A stretch of DNA of 64,000 bases from Actinocorallia sp039871655 (GCF_039871655.1 NZ_JBDPLZ010000011.1:124001-188000); one strand, 5' to 3'. Shown: positions 17,839 through 25,718, numbered from the stretch's first letter. The notes: generated by a model from the letters alone, not told the origin. Numbers and translations are program-made.

Positions 17839-19086
17839 TCAGGCGGGCTGTGTGTCGCGGGAGACGCGGGAGGCGAGCATCGAGGAGCGCAGCAGGTGCG
17901 CCCGCGCCAGCTCCGGGTCGGCCGCGGTGCGGCGCATGTGGTCGTTCTGGCGCCGCCGCTCGGCCGGGTCCTCTTCGCGGAGCATGTCCCGGTTCTCGTG
18001 GGTGACGACCCGGACGTAGTCGTGCGCGACGGACTTGCGGGTCTTCTCGTAGGCGTCGAGCAGGGCGGTGTCCCCGGCCTCCGCGGCGAGGATCGCCTCG
18101 GCCGCCATGGCGGCGTCGTGGATGCCGCTGTTCATGCCCATGCCGCCGAGCGGGTTGTTGAGGTGGGCGGCGTCGCCCGCCAGCAGCACCCGGCCCACCC
18201 GGAACCGCTCGGCGACCCGCTGGTGCACCCGGTAGATCCGGGAGTGGACGATGTCGTAGCCCTCGGGGTGGGGGGCGATGGCCTGGAGCCGGCGCTGGAT
18301 CTCCTCGGGGTCCAGGGCCTCGGCGGCGTCCTGCTCGCCCGAGGAGATCGGGAAGAGCGCCCGCCAGTGCAGCGGGGTGCGCAGCAGCACCAGCCACTCG
18401 CGCGGGTCGGAGATGTAGTTGACCGAGGCGATGCCGGGGATGAGCTCGGCGAAGTCCACGTTGGTGGAGACCACGAGGAACTGCTCGGGGTAGGTGATCC
18501 CGGGGAAGTCGATGCCCAGCGCGTGCCTGATCGGGCTGTGCGCGCCGTCGGCGGCGATCACCCAGCGGGCCCGGTGCTCGATCACGGGGGCGTCGGGGTC
18601 GGCCGAGCCGGCGACGCGGACGACCGCCTCGTCGCCCTCGGTCTCGGCGGAGCGCACGTGGGCGTTCTCGTAGAGCCGGACGTTGGGCAGTTCGGCGAGC
18701 CGGTCGCGGATGATGCAGACCAGGTTCTGCTGCTCGCTCTGCAACCGGTAGGGGAACGGCGTGTCCTGGGCGATGTCGGCCAGGTCGAAGTGCGCGATCA
18801 GGCCTTCGGCGCGGTCCCGGTACTGGTAGGTGTCCGCCACCAGGCCGACCTCGTGCAGCGCCTCGGACACGCCCAGCTCGGCCAGGATCTCCAGCGTCGG
18901 CGGGTGGAAGGTCGAGGCCCGGGACTCGCCCAGGACGCCCTCACCCGCCAGGCCCGCCTCGAAGACGGTCACCTGGAGCCCGCGCAGGGCGAGCGTGAGC
19001 GCCGCCGTGGCGCCCACCGGGCCGAGGCCCACGACCACCACATCGGAACTCTCCGGCGGACGCGAGTCGTTGAAGCCGAGAAGCAC
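17839..19086 (-). CDS. FAD-dependent aromatic-type monooxygenase
   Basis: Flavin monooxygenase of the PheA/TfdB/UbiH superfamily, 415 residues, first gene of the operon. Seen: the FAD fold VVVGLGPVGATAALTLALRG followed by an acidic E, the RxxL-like second FAD/NADPH segment (SEQQNLVCIIRDRL), the DG motif (VIAADGAHSPIRHALG) and the GD motif (VLLAGDAAHLNNPLGGMGMN). It lacks the long thioredoxin-like C-terminus of phenol hydroxylases. It is expected to hydroxylate an aromatic or cyclic substrate in the cytoplasm. The GTG start follows GGAGG. A promoter and a 19-base repeat lie upstream. Confidence 0.88.
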   Translation of the reverse strand: MLLGFNDSRPPESSDVVVVGLGPVGATAALTLALRGLQVTVFEAGLAGEGVLGESRASTFHPPTLEILAELGVSEALHEVGLVADTYQYRDRAEGLIAHFDLADIAQDTPFPYRLQSEQQNLVCIIRDRLAELPNVRLYENAHVRSAETEGDEAVVRVAGSADPDAPVIEHRARWVIAADGAHSPIRHALGIDFPGITYPEQFLVVSTNVDFAELIPGIASVNYISDPREWLVLLRTPLHWRALFPISSGEQDAAEALDPEEIQRRLQAIAPHPEGYDIVHSRIYRVHQRVAERFRVGRVLLAGDAAHLNNPLGGMGMNSGIHDAAMAAEAILAAEAGDTALLDAYEKTRKSVAHDYVRVVTHENRDMLREEDPAERRRQNDHMRRTAADPELARAHLLRSSMLASRVSRDTQPA

Positions 19087-19107
19087 GGATCCTCCATCTG
19101 CTGACAG

Positions 19108-19126
19108 CTCTCACACTGCGGTAACC
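19108..19126. promoter_or_regulatory. 19-base repeat, copy 1
   Basis: CTCTCACACTGCGGTAACC, present again with one change at 20257-20275. It lies in the predicted leader of the leftward monooxygenase/ABC operon, 22 bases upstream of the first start codon. A regulator-binding role is inferred from recurrence at two promoters flanking the same IclR gene. Confidence 0.5.
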
Positions 19127-19145
19127 ATGCACTCGAGATGCGGGA

Positions 19146-19175
19146 ACGCTAACTAGCGCAATACGGGCAAGTCAA
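19146..19175 (-). promoter_or_regulatory. promoter of the monooxygenase/ABC operon
   Basis: On the minus strand TTGACT (19175-19170), 18 bases, then TAGCGT (19151-19146), a good match to the actinobacterial housekeeping consensus. The predicted start near 19139 gives a leader of about 50 bases containing the 19-base repeat. Confidence 0.6.
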
Positions 19176-19221
19176 TGCCTTCCAGACACGGATTAACCAA
19201 CTGGTTACATCAGTGGACTTT

Positions 19222-19240
19222 CGTTCCGCTGAGCGAAACG
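19222..19240. promoter_or_regulatory. IclR-type operator copy
   Basis: CGTTCCGC-TGA-GCGAAACG, one mismatch from a perfect palindrome. It is 46 bases upstream of the -35 box of the leftward operon and 54 bases from the next copy, about five helical turns. Confidence 0.6.
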
Positions 19241-19275
19241 CGATCACGCCAAAACACCCCTGTACAGGGGTTGGC

Positions 19276-19294
19276 CGTTCCGCCGAACGGAACG
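19276..19294. promoter_or_regulatory. IclR-type operator copy
   Basis: CGTTCCGC-CGA-ACGGAACG, one mismatch from a perfect palindrome. With the copy at 19222 it forms a phased pair in the 278-base intergenic region between the monooxygenase operon and the end of the IclR gene. Confidence 0.6.
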
Positions 19295-19364
19295 TTGATC
19301 TCGAGCCGGACAACAAGAATCCCGGCCCGCGGTATGGCGGGCCGGGATCAGAGGGGGCGAAGGC

Positions 19365-20177
19365 TCAGACGCGGTGCGAGCGGTCCACGAGGATCTTGGA
19401 GATCTCCGCCGCCCCGGAGACGACCAGGTCGATGATCCGGGCCCGGTCGGCGTGCTGCAGCCGGAAGAGGGGGCCGGCCACCCCGAGCGCGCCGACCACT
19501 TCGACGCCGTCCTTGATCACGGCCGAGGCGCCCCAGATGCCCTCGTCCACCTCGCCGAAGCTCTCCAGCCAGCCCAGCCTGGCCACGGTGTCCACGTCGG
19601 CCCTGATCTGCTCGCGCTCGGCCTCGGTGAGCTGGGACATCGCCGCCAGGTAGCGCTCCCGCTCCGCCTCCTTCATGGAGGCCAGCAGCACCCGGGAGGC
19701 GGAGCCCTGGTGCAGGATCATCGGCTGCCCCTGGTCGAACTGCAGCCGGACCGGGTGCGGCGACTCGACCCGGTCCGCGCAGATGGCGCTCCAGCCCACC
19801 CTCCTGATGAGGAGCGTGGTCTCGCCGCCGGCCTCGGCCACCGACTTCAGGACCGGCTTGGCCAGGACCTCCAGGGAGTCCCCCGCGGCCCGCGCGGCGT
19901 TGGCCAGGCTGACGAACAGCCAGCTCAGCCGGTACTCGCCCGGCCTGGCCTCCTCGACCAGGCCCTCCTCGCGCAGGACCGACAGGTAGCGGTAGATCGA
20001 GCTGATCGGCATGTCCAGGACGGTGGCCAGCTCCGCGGCGGATCTGGTGTGCCGCTGCGGGCTGAAGGCCATCAGCAGGTGCAGCACCTTGCGCGAGCTC
20101 TCCGCGCCGCTGCGCCTGGTGGAGCGCCCCTGCGCCGAGACGGCGGGCGTTCCCTCCGCCACGGTCCCGTCGGACAC
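19365..20177 (-). CDS. IclR family transcriptional regulator
   Basis: Second IclR protein of the window, 270 residues. The winged helix-turn-helix ELATVLDMPISSIYRYLSVL is near residues 48-67. The effector domain has ILHQGSASRVLLASM and SFGEVDEGIWGASAVI. The GTG start is placed just before the N-terminal extension. It lies between the leftward monooxygenase/ABC operon and the rightward amidase operon, and a 19-base repeat occurs at both flanking promoters. Control of both operons is therefore likely but inferred. Confidence 0.9.
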   Translation of the reverse strand: MSDGTVAEGTPAVSAQGRSTRRSGAESSRKVLHLLMAFSPQRHTRSAAELATVLDMPISSIYRYLSVLREEGLVEEARPGEYRLSWLFVSLANAARAAGDSLEVLAKPVLKSVAEAGGETTLLIRRVGWSAICADRVESPHPVRLQFDQGQPMILHQGSASRVLLASMKEAERERYLAAMSQLTEAEREQIRADVDTVARLGWLESFGEVDEGIWGASAVIKDGVEVVGALGVAGPLFRLQHADRARIIDLVVSGAAEISKILVDRSHRV

Positions 20178-20256
20178 ACCGCCTCCTTCGCCCCGGACCC
20201 CGGCTTGACCTCGGGAGACACCAGGATCTAGGTTGTCTTACATAGCAATAATCATT

Positions 20257-20275
20257 CTCTCACACTGCGGGAACC
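20257..20275. promoter_or_regulatory. 19-base repeat, copy 2
   Basis: CTCTCACACTGCGGGAACC, identical to the copy at 19108 except for one base. It lies in the 147-base region between the divergent IclR and Dabb genes, 50 bases upstream of the Dabb start. The AT-rich stretch just before it (20231-20256) probably holds the promoters, but no clear -35/-10 pair stood out. Confidence 0.5.
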
Positions 20276-20324
20276 CAGCGCCAGCGATCGACATCGATAC
20301 GACTACGCAGGGGAGGAACCCGCC

Positions 20325-20618
20325 ATGGTTCGGCACATCGTCCTGCTGAGGTGGACGGAGACGGCCACCGCCGAGCAGAAACGACACGCAGAGACAGCTT
20401 TCCACAAGCTGGCAGAGCAAATTCCACAAATCGGGCACATTTCCTGCGGCTCCGACCTGGGGCTCACCGACGGAGCGCACGACTTCGCCGCCGTGCTCGA
20501 CTTCGCCGACGCCGAGGACTGGCGCGCCTACCAGGGCCACGAGGCGCACAAGGCGCTGATCGCCGATCATCTGGCGCCGATCCTGGCCGAACGCTCCGTC
20601 ATCCAGTTCGATGTCTGA
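20325..20618 (+). CDS. Dabb (stress-responsive alpha/beta barrel) domain protein
   Basis: Protein of 97 residues with the Dabb layout: MVRHIVLLRW at the N-terminus, a central helix, DFAAVLDFADAEDWRAYQGHEAHKAL, and a final strand. These ferredoxin-like dimers are often small enzymes or accessory subunits of catabolic pathways, and a few are cyclases or decarboxylating enzymes. It is the first gene of a five-gene rightward operon, with GGGGAGG before the ATG. It overlaps the amidase gene by eight bases. The specific role is unknown. Confidence 0.85.
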   Translation: MVRHIVLLRWTETATAEQKRHAETAFHKLAEQIPQIGHISCGSDLGLTDGAHDFAAVLDFADAEDWRAYQGHEAHKALIADHLAPILAERSVIQFDV

Positions 20619-21267
20619 GGGGGCCGGAGAGGCGTTCACCCGCGACGCGCTCGCCGCCGATTACCAAGGGGCGGGATTCGGCGGGAGCCTCGGGATCGGC
20701 GAGCGGCCCGCGCTGGTGGTCGTCGACCTCGTCCGCGCCTACCTGGATCCGGAGTCGCCGCTGTACGCGGCGGCGGAGTCCGCCGCCTCCCAGACCCTCC
20801 GGCTGGTCCGGTCCGCACGCGCGCTCGGGCATCCCGTCGTCTTCACCTACGTGGAGTACGCGCCCGGCGGCGCCGACGGCGGCCTCTTCTACCGCAAGGT
20901 ACCCGCGCTCCGGCTGTTCGACCGCGGCTCGCCGTGGGGAGAGCCTCCGGCCGGGCTGGAGCCCGGGCCGGGCGACCTCGTGGTCACCAAGCAGTATCCG
21001 TCGGCGTTCTTCGGCACGTCGCTGGCCTCCACGCTGACCTCGCTGGGCGTCGACTCGGTGGTCGTCACCGGGACGAGCACCAGCGGCTGCGTCCGTGCCA
21101 CCGCGCTCGACGCGCTGTGCCACGGGTTCCGGCCCATCGTCGTGTCCGACGCCGTCGCCGACCGCGACCCCCGGCCGCACGAGGCGGCGCTGTTCGACCT
21201 GGCCGCCAAGTACGCGGACGTCCACGAGACTGCGAAGGTACTGGAGTTGTGGAAGACAACGACATGA
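20611..21267 (+). CDS. isochorismatase-family cysteine hydrolase (amidase)
   Basis: Cysteine hydrolase of 218 residues with the full catalytic triad: D39 (VVVDLVRAYL), K127 (VTKQYPSAFFGT) and C160 (GTSTSGCVRATA), plus the conserved cis-peptide segment before the Cys. The N-terminal extension and TSTSGCVRAT fit the N-carbamoylsarcosine amidohydrolase/maleamate amidohydrolase branch better than true isochorismatases. It releases ammonia from an amide or carbamoyl group in the cytoplasm. Its gene overlaps both neighbours. Maleamate hydrolysis is suggested by the maleate-isomerase-like gene two places on, but that gene is atypical. Confidence 0.87.
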   Translation: MSEGAGEAFTRDALAADYQGAGFGGSLGIGERPALVVVDLVRAYLDPESPLYAAAESAASQTLRLVRSARALGHPVVFTYVEYAPGGADGGLFYRKVPALRLFDRGSPWGEPPAGLEPGPGDLVVTKQYPSAFFGTSLASTLTSLGVDSVVVTGTSTSGCVRATALDALCHGFRPIVVSDAVADRDPRPHEAALFDLAAKYADVHETAKVLELWKTTT

Positions 21268-22154
21268 CTCCTCAACTCGTCACCCCCGCCGACCGCCTGC
21301 GCGCCCGCCTGGCCGGAGGCGCTCCGCTCCTGGCCGCCGGATGCCATGACGCGCTCTCCGCCAGGCTGGCCGCCCAGGCCGGATTCGAGGCGATCCACCT
21401 GTCCGGCGCGCTGGTCAGCGCGGTCACCTTCGGGCTGCCCGACCTGGGCTACGTCGGCGCGACCGACATGGTCGAGGCACTGGGCCGGGTCGCGGCCGGC
21501 ACCGACCTGCCGATCATCGCCGACGCCGACACCGGCTACGGCGACCCGCTCCAGGTGGCCGAGACCGTCCGCCGGTACGAGCGGGCCGGGGCCGCGGCCC
21601 TCCACCTGGAGGACCAGGTCATGCCCAAGCGCTGCGGCCACATGGCGGGCGTCCGGCTGGCCGGTCTGCCCGAGACCGTGGCCCGGCTGCGCGCCGCCGC
21701 CGACGCCCGGCGGCGGCTGGTGCTCATCGCCCGCACGGACGCGCTGAACGCCGCGGGCGAGGACGAGGCGCTGCGCCGCGTCGCGGCGTTCGCCGAGGCC
21801 GGAGCCGACGCGATCTTCGTCGAGGGCGCCCGGGACTCCGCCACCGTCCGGCGGGCGCACGAGGCCGCCGGAGGCCTGCCGGTCGTGGTCAACTACTCCG
21901 CCGCCGGACACGCCCCCGAGCCGATCGACGAACTGGCCAGGGCCGGAGCCCGGCTGGCCCTGTTCCCCGTGGCCGCCGCGCTCGCCGGGGCCGCCGCGAT
22001 GAGCGCGGCCTACCGCGAGATCCTGACCGGCCGCCGCGCCCCCGAACCACCGCTCAGCTGGGCGGACTTCACCACCGTACTGGGACTGCCCGGCCTCGCC
22101 GAGGAAGAGGAGCGCTGGCGTCCCGCCGCCTCCGACCGAGAGGAATCATCATGA
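21264..22154 (+). CDS. isocitrate lyase / PEP mutase family protein
   Basis: TIM-barrel C-C lyase of 296 residues. The metal/oxyanion segment DADTGYGDP, the gate region LEDQVMPKRCGHMAG (family KKCGH equivalent) and LIARTDA are seen. The family includes methylisocitrate lyase, oxaloacetate decarboxylase, carboxyphosphonoenolpyruvate mutase and dimethylmalate lyase. Length and the MPKRCGH motif favour a (methyl)isocitrate- or dimethylmalate-lyase-like carbon-carbon cleavage. The ATG overlaps the amidase stop, and the end overlaps the next gene (both ATGA). Confidence 0.85.
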   Translation: MTPQLVTPADRLRARLAGGAPLLAAGCHDALSARLAAQAGFEAIHLSGALVSAVTFGLPDLGYVGATDMVEALGRVAAGTDLPIIADADTGYGDPLQVAETVRRYERAGAAALHLEDQVMPKRCGHMAGVRLAGLPETVARLRAAADARRRLVLIARTDALNAAGEDEALRRVAAFAEAGADAIFVEGARDSATVRRAHEAAGGLPVVVNYSAAGHAPEPIDELARAGARLALFPVAAALAGAAAMSAAYREILTGRRAPEPPLSWADFTTVLGLPGLAEEEERWRPAASDREESS

Positions 22155-22894
22155 CGACCGTTCTGGCCGACCGTCACGTCTTCGGCGTGATCGTGCCCTC
22201 CACCAACACCGCGGTGGAGGACGAGTACTACCGCTTCCGCGCACCCGGGGTGTCCTTCCACGCCGGGCGGATCCTCATCCGCAACGCCATCCTGAACTCC
22301 GACGAGGACATGGAGAACTTCCTCGAGGACCTGCGCGGGGAGATCGGCGCCGCGGTGGAGTCCGTCCTGACCTGCAAGCCCGACTCCCTCATCATGGGGA
22401 TGAGCGCCGAGACGTTCTGGGGCGGCGTGAAGGGCAACGCCGAGTTCGAGCGCTGGATCAAGGAGCTGTCGGGCCTGGAGGTCGTCACCGGCGCGTCCGC
22501 GACCCACGAGGCGCTCCAGCGGCTCGGCGTCCGCAAGATCGGCGTGATCACCCCCTACCAGCCCGTCGCCGACGAGCAGGTGCGCGCCTACTTCACCGAG
22601 CTGGGCTACGAGGTGCACGCCGTCCACGGGCTGAAGTGCACCTCGGCGACCTCGATCGCGGAGGTGACGCCGGAGGAGATCCGCGCCGCGTTCGCCGAGG
22701 TCGACGCCCCGGACGTGGAGGCGCTCGTCCAGGCCGGCACCAACCTGCCGGTCATCGGCGTGGCCGCCGCGCTGGAGGAGGAGCTGAACAAGCCGGTCGT
22801 CCCGATCAACGCCGCCTCCCTCTGGCACGCCTACCGGACCAACGGCATCAAGGACCGCATCCCGGGCGCCGGTCGGCTGCTCGGGACGCTTTAG
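22151..22894 (+). CDS. maleate isomerase / arylmalonate decarboxylase-like protein, atypical active site
   Basis: Protein of 247 residues in the Asp/Glu racemase superfamily, nearest by eye to maleate cis-trans isomerase, arylmalonate decarboxylase and EutA. FGVIVPSTNTAVEDEYYR is the family N-terminus, and RLGVRKIGVITPYQ and WHAYRTNGIKD are also familiar. The two positions that carry catalytic cysteines in maleate isomerase are not Cys here: GMSAETFWGG replaces the first and QAGTNLPV the second. It therefore probably does not run the standard two-thiol isomerisation. It is translationally coupled to the lyase gene. Confidence 0.78.
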   Translation: MTTVLADRHVFGVIVPSTNTAVEDEYYRFRAPGVSFHAGRILIRNAILNSDEDMENFLEDLRGEIGAAVESVLTCKPDSLIMGMSAETFWGGVKGNAEFERWIKELSGLEVVTGASATHEALQRLGVRKIGVITPYQPVADEQVRAYFTELGYEVHAVHGLKCTSATSIAEVTPEEIRAAFAEVDAPDVEALVQAGTNLPVIGVAAALEEELNKPVVPINAASLWHAYRTNGIKDRIPGAGRLLGTL

Positions 22895-22908
22895 AAAGGC
22901 AGGAAGAG

Positions 22909-24597
22909 ATGACGAAGGTTCGGGTCGCGGCGGCCCAGTTCTTCTCGGGACCGGATCCGCTGGCCAACCTGGAACTGTGCGCGGGCCACGTCCGTGACGC
23001 GGCGGCGCGGGGAGCCAGGCTGGTCGTCCTGCCCGAGAACTCCAACCGCGTGCGGAACTACTCCTCCCGCGAGGAGTGCTGGGAGCGCTCCGAGGACCTC
23101 GACGGCCCGTTCGTGACGGGCCTGCGCGAACTCGCCGCCGAGCTCGGCGTCCACATCGCCGCGGGCGTCGACCTGCGCGGCGGGGACTCGCCGACCGTCT
23201 ACATCGCCTCGGTCCTCCTCGGACCGGACGGCGGAATCGTCGGCGTGCACCACAAGCACGTCCTGTGGGACTACGAGTACACCCTCTTCGTGCCGGGCGA
23301 CGAGCCCTACCAGGTGTTCGACACCGAACTCGGCCGGATCGGGCTGCTGCTGTGCGCCGACGGGATCGTCCCCGACACCCCCCGCGCGCTCGGCCTGATG
23401 GGCGCGCAGATCCTGTGCAACTCCCTGAACTCCCGGGGCCCGGACGAGTACCGGGTGCACGTGCCGCTGCGCTCGATGGAGAACCGGGTGTGGCACGTGG
23501 CGGCCAACACCGTCGGCGGGCCGGAGCTGGAGTGGCCGTGGATGGGCGGCAGCCAGATCATCGCCCCGGACGGCACCCGGCTGGCCGACGCCGGGGAGGA
23601 GGAGCCCGGCCTGGCCATCGCCGACATCGAGCCGGAACTCGCCGACGACAAGCGCATGGCCGGTGTGGGCGACGTGTTCGCCTGGCGGCGTCCCGACCTG
23701 TACGGCGTGCTCACCCGTCCGCTCGACGAGGTGCCCGCGGCCTCCATGTACGGTCCCGCCCCGGCGGACATGCCGTCGCGGCCGCTGCCCGTCGCGCTGC
23801 TCCAGGTCAGCTGGTTCCGCAACACCGAATGGACGGTGCTGCGCGCGCTCGGCCAGGTCGCGTACGCGGGCAAGCGGGGCGCGCGGCTCGGGGTGCTGCC
23901 CGAGCTGTTCTGCCTGAAGCCGGGCGAGGCCGCGCAGGACCCCGAGAAGGCCGCGGGCCTGTCCCGCGACGTCCTGCAGCGGCTCGCGGCGGCCTGCGCC
24001 GAGGCGAAGCTGTGGCTGGCCGCCAACCTGGTGGAGGCCGAGGACGGGCGCTACTACTCGACCGTCTACCTGCTCGACGACACCGGCGCGGTCGTGCACC
24101 GCTACCGCAAGACCCACCTGACCGACGAGGACCGCGCCTGGGCGACGCCCGGTTCGGAGCTGTCGGTGGCCGACACGCCGATCGGCCGGATCGGCTTCAT
24201 GATCGGCGAGGAGGTGTGGGTGCCGGAGGTGTCACGGGTCCTGGCCGTGGAGGGCGCCGAGCTGATCGTCCACCCGACGTCCTGGACGACGCCGGACGCC
24301 ATGCACGTCGCGGCCACCGAGCGCACCGAGGAGAACCGCGTCCACCTGGTCTCGGTCACCCGCCTCGACTGCCCGGCGAACCTGGGCAGCCAGGTCGTCC
24401 GCGCCGACGACTTCGAGCCCGGCCAGCCCATCGCGGTGATGCGCTACCCCACCGGCTACTGGACCCGCCCCGGGTTCGAGGAGCAGCTCCTGCTCGAGCT
24501 CGACCTGCGCGAGTCCAACGACAAGATGATGGGCCACCACCTCGACCCGCTGGCGACCCGGGCACCGCACCTGTACGGCTCCTTCACCGCGTCCTGA
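22909..24597 (+). CDS. double-domain carbon-nitrogen hydrolase (nitrilase superfamily)
   Basis: Protein of 562 residues made of two consecutive nitrilase-fold domains; a usual member has one domain of about 280. Domain 1 has the intact triad E43 (VLPENSN), K116 (HHKHVLW) and C149 (LLLCADG). Domain 2 has E332 (VLPELFC) and K401 (YRKTHL), but Gly433 in GFMIGEEVW sits where the cysteine should be. The first half probably hydrolyses an amide, carbamoyl or nitrile group, and the second may be structural or regulatory. It is the last gene of the amidase operon, with AGGAAG before the ATG. Confidence 0.87.
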   Translation: MTKVRVAAAQFFSGPDPLANLELCAGHVRDAAARGARLVVLPENSNRVRNYSSREECWERSEDLDGPFVTGLRELAAELGVHIAAGVDLRGGDSPTVYIASVLLGPDGGIVGVHHKHVLWDYEYTLFVPGDEPYQVFDTELGRIGLLLCADGIVPDTPRALGLMGAQILCNSLNSRGPDEYRVHVPLRSMENRVWHVAANTVGGPELEWPWMGGSQIIAPDGTRLADAGEEEPGLAIADIEPELADDKRMAGVGDVFAWRRPDLYGVLTRPLDEVPAASMYGPAPADMPSRPLPVALLQVSWFRNTEWTVLRALGQVAYAGKRGARLGVLPELFCLKPGEAAQDPEKAAGLSRDVLQRLAAACAEAKLWLAANLVEAEDGRYYSTVYLLDDTGAVVHRYRKTHLTDEDRAWATPGSELSVADTPIGRIGFMIGEEVWVPEVSRVLAVEGAELIVHPTSWTTPDAMHVAATERTEENRVHLVSVTRLDCPANLGSQVVRADDFEPGQPIAVMRYPTGYWTRPGFEEQLLLELDLRESNDKMMGHHLDPLATRAPHLYGSFTAS

Positions 24598-24638
24598 CCT
24601 GGAGGCCCGTCGAACGGATTCCCTCAGGTCCCCTTCTG

Positions 24639-24680
24639 CGCCCGCGCCCCGGTCCGGTCCTCCGGCCCGGGGCGCGGGCG
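24639..24680. terminator. bidirectional stem-loop between convergent genes
   Basis: Perfect 14-base stem (CGCCCGCGCCCCGG and complement) with a loop that can itself pair. It sits between the ends of the nitrilase gene and the leftward LacI gene. There is no U-tract; its position argues for termination in both directions. Confidence 0.65.
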
Positions 24681-24683
24681 TCC

Positions 24684-25718
24684 TCACGCGTCCTCGGGCG
24701 GCGGGGCGGTGCTCTTGCGGACGACGAGGCTGGTGGACAGCTCCAGTCGGGTGGGCGGGTTTCCGCCGTCGCGCAGGCTCAGCAACATCTGCGCGGCGGC
24801 CTCGGCCATCTCGCGCAGCGGCTGATGGACGGTGGTGAGGGCCGGGCTGGACCATGGCGCCACCGCCACGTCGTCGTAGCCGACGACCGACAGGTCGTTC
24901 GGGACTCGCAGGCCGTGGACGCGCGCCGCCTCCAGGACGCCGAGGGCCTGCAGGTCGCTGCCCGCGAAGATCGCCGTCGGCCGGTCGGGGCGGCCGAGCA
25001 GCTCCAGCGCGTGCCGGTAGCCGCCTTCGACGTGGAAGTCCCCATAGGCCACCAGTCCCGGATCGACCTCCAGGCCCGCCATGCCCATCGCGGACCGGAA
25101 CCCGTCGAGGCGGGCCAGCGAGCACAGCATGTCCTCGGGCCCGGTGATGATCGCGATTCGCCGGTGCCCGCACTCGATGAGGTGGCGGGTCGCGGCGACC
25201 CCGCCCGACCAGTTGGCCGACCCGACCGACGGCACGTCCGGCTCGGGGTCGCCCGCCGGGTCGATGACGACGAACGGGATGGAGCGCGAGCGCAACTGGT
25301 GCTTGACCTCCGGCGGGAGGCTGGAGAAGACCAGGACGACGCCGAGGGGACGGCGGCGCAGCACTCCGTCGAGCCACTCGGGTCCCGGCGCGTGCCGGGT
25401 TCCGCTCTCGGTGAGCACCACGGCGGCGGTGTTGGCCTTGGCGACGGCCTCCACGCCCCGGATCAGCTCCATCGCCCAGAGGCTGTCGAGCTCGTGGAAG
25501 ACGATCTCGATCAGCGGGGCCTCCCCCGCCGAACCGGGCGCCCTGCGGTAGCCGTGCAGCTCCAGGAGACGCTCGATCCGGGCACGGGTCGGCCGCGCCA
25601 CGTCCTGGCGGCCGTTGAGAACTTTCGAAACCGTCGAAACAGAGACTCCGGCCTCATCGGCCACCTGGGCCAGAGTGACCCGACCCGTCTCCTCCTCTGC
25701 GCGCATGGACAGCAGCAT
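24684..25718 (-). CDS. LacI family transcriptional regulator
   Basis: Repressor of about 344 residues. The N-terminal LacI helix-turn-helix is TLAQVADEAGVSVSTVSKVLNG, followed by the hinge ARIERLLELHGYRRAPG and a periplasmic-binding-protein-like effector domain (VVLTESGTRH, FAGSDLQALGVLEAAR, GYDDVAVAPWSSPALTTV). The ATG at 25718 is taken; a GTG at 25730 and an ATG at 25706 are alternatives. It is divergent from the sugar importer, whose leader contains a CGAAA-N2-TTTCG palindrome, so it is the likely repressor of that operon, induced by an oligosaccharide. Confidence 0.93.
   Translation of the reverse strand: MLLSMRAEEETGRVTLAQVADEAGVSVSTVSKVLNGRQDVARPTRARIERLLELHGYRRAPGSAGEAPLIEIVFHELDSLWAMELIRGVEAVAKANTAAVVLTESGTRHAPGPEWLDGVLRRRPLGVVLVFSSLPPEVKHQLRSRSIPFVVIDPAGDPEPDVPSVGSANWSGGVAATRHLIECGHRRIAIITGPEDMLCSLARLDGFRSAMGMAGLEVDPGLVAYGDFHVEGGYRHALELLGRPDRPTAIFAGSDLQALGVLEAARVHGLRVPNDLSVVGYDDVAVAPWSSPALTTVHQPLREMAEAAAQMLLSLRDGGNPPTRLELSTSLVVRKSTAPPPEDA

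Noticed and set aside
20611..22894. Assigning the amidase and isomerase-like genes as nicotinate-pathway NicF and NicE
   Set aside because: The isomerase-like protein lacks both catalytic cysteines, and no hydroxylase or dioxygenase of that pathway is nearby. The names would be unsupported.
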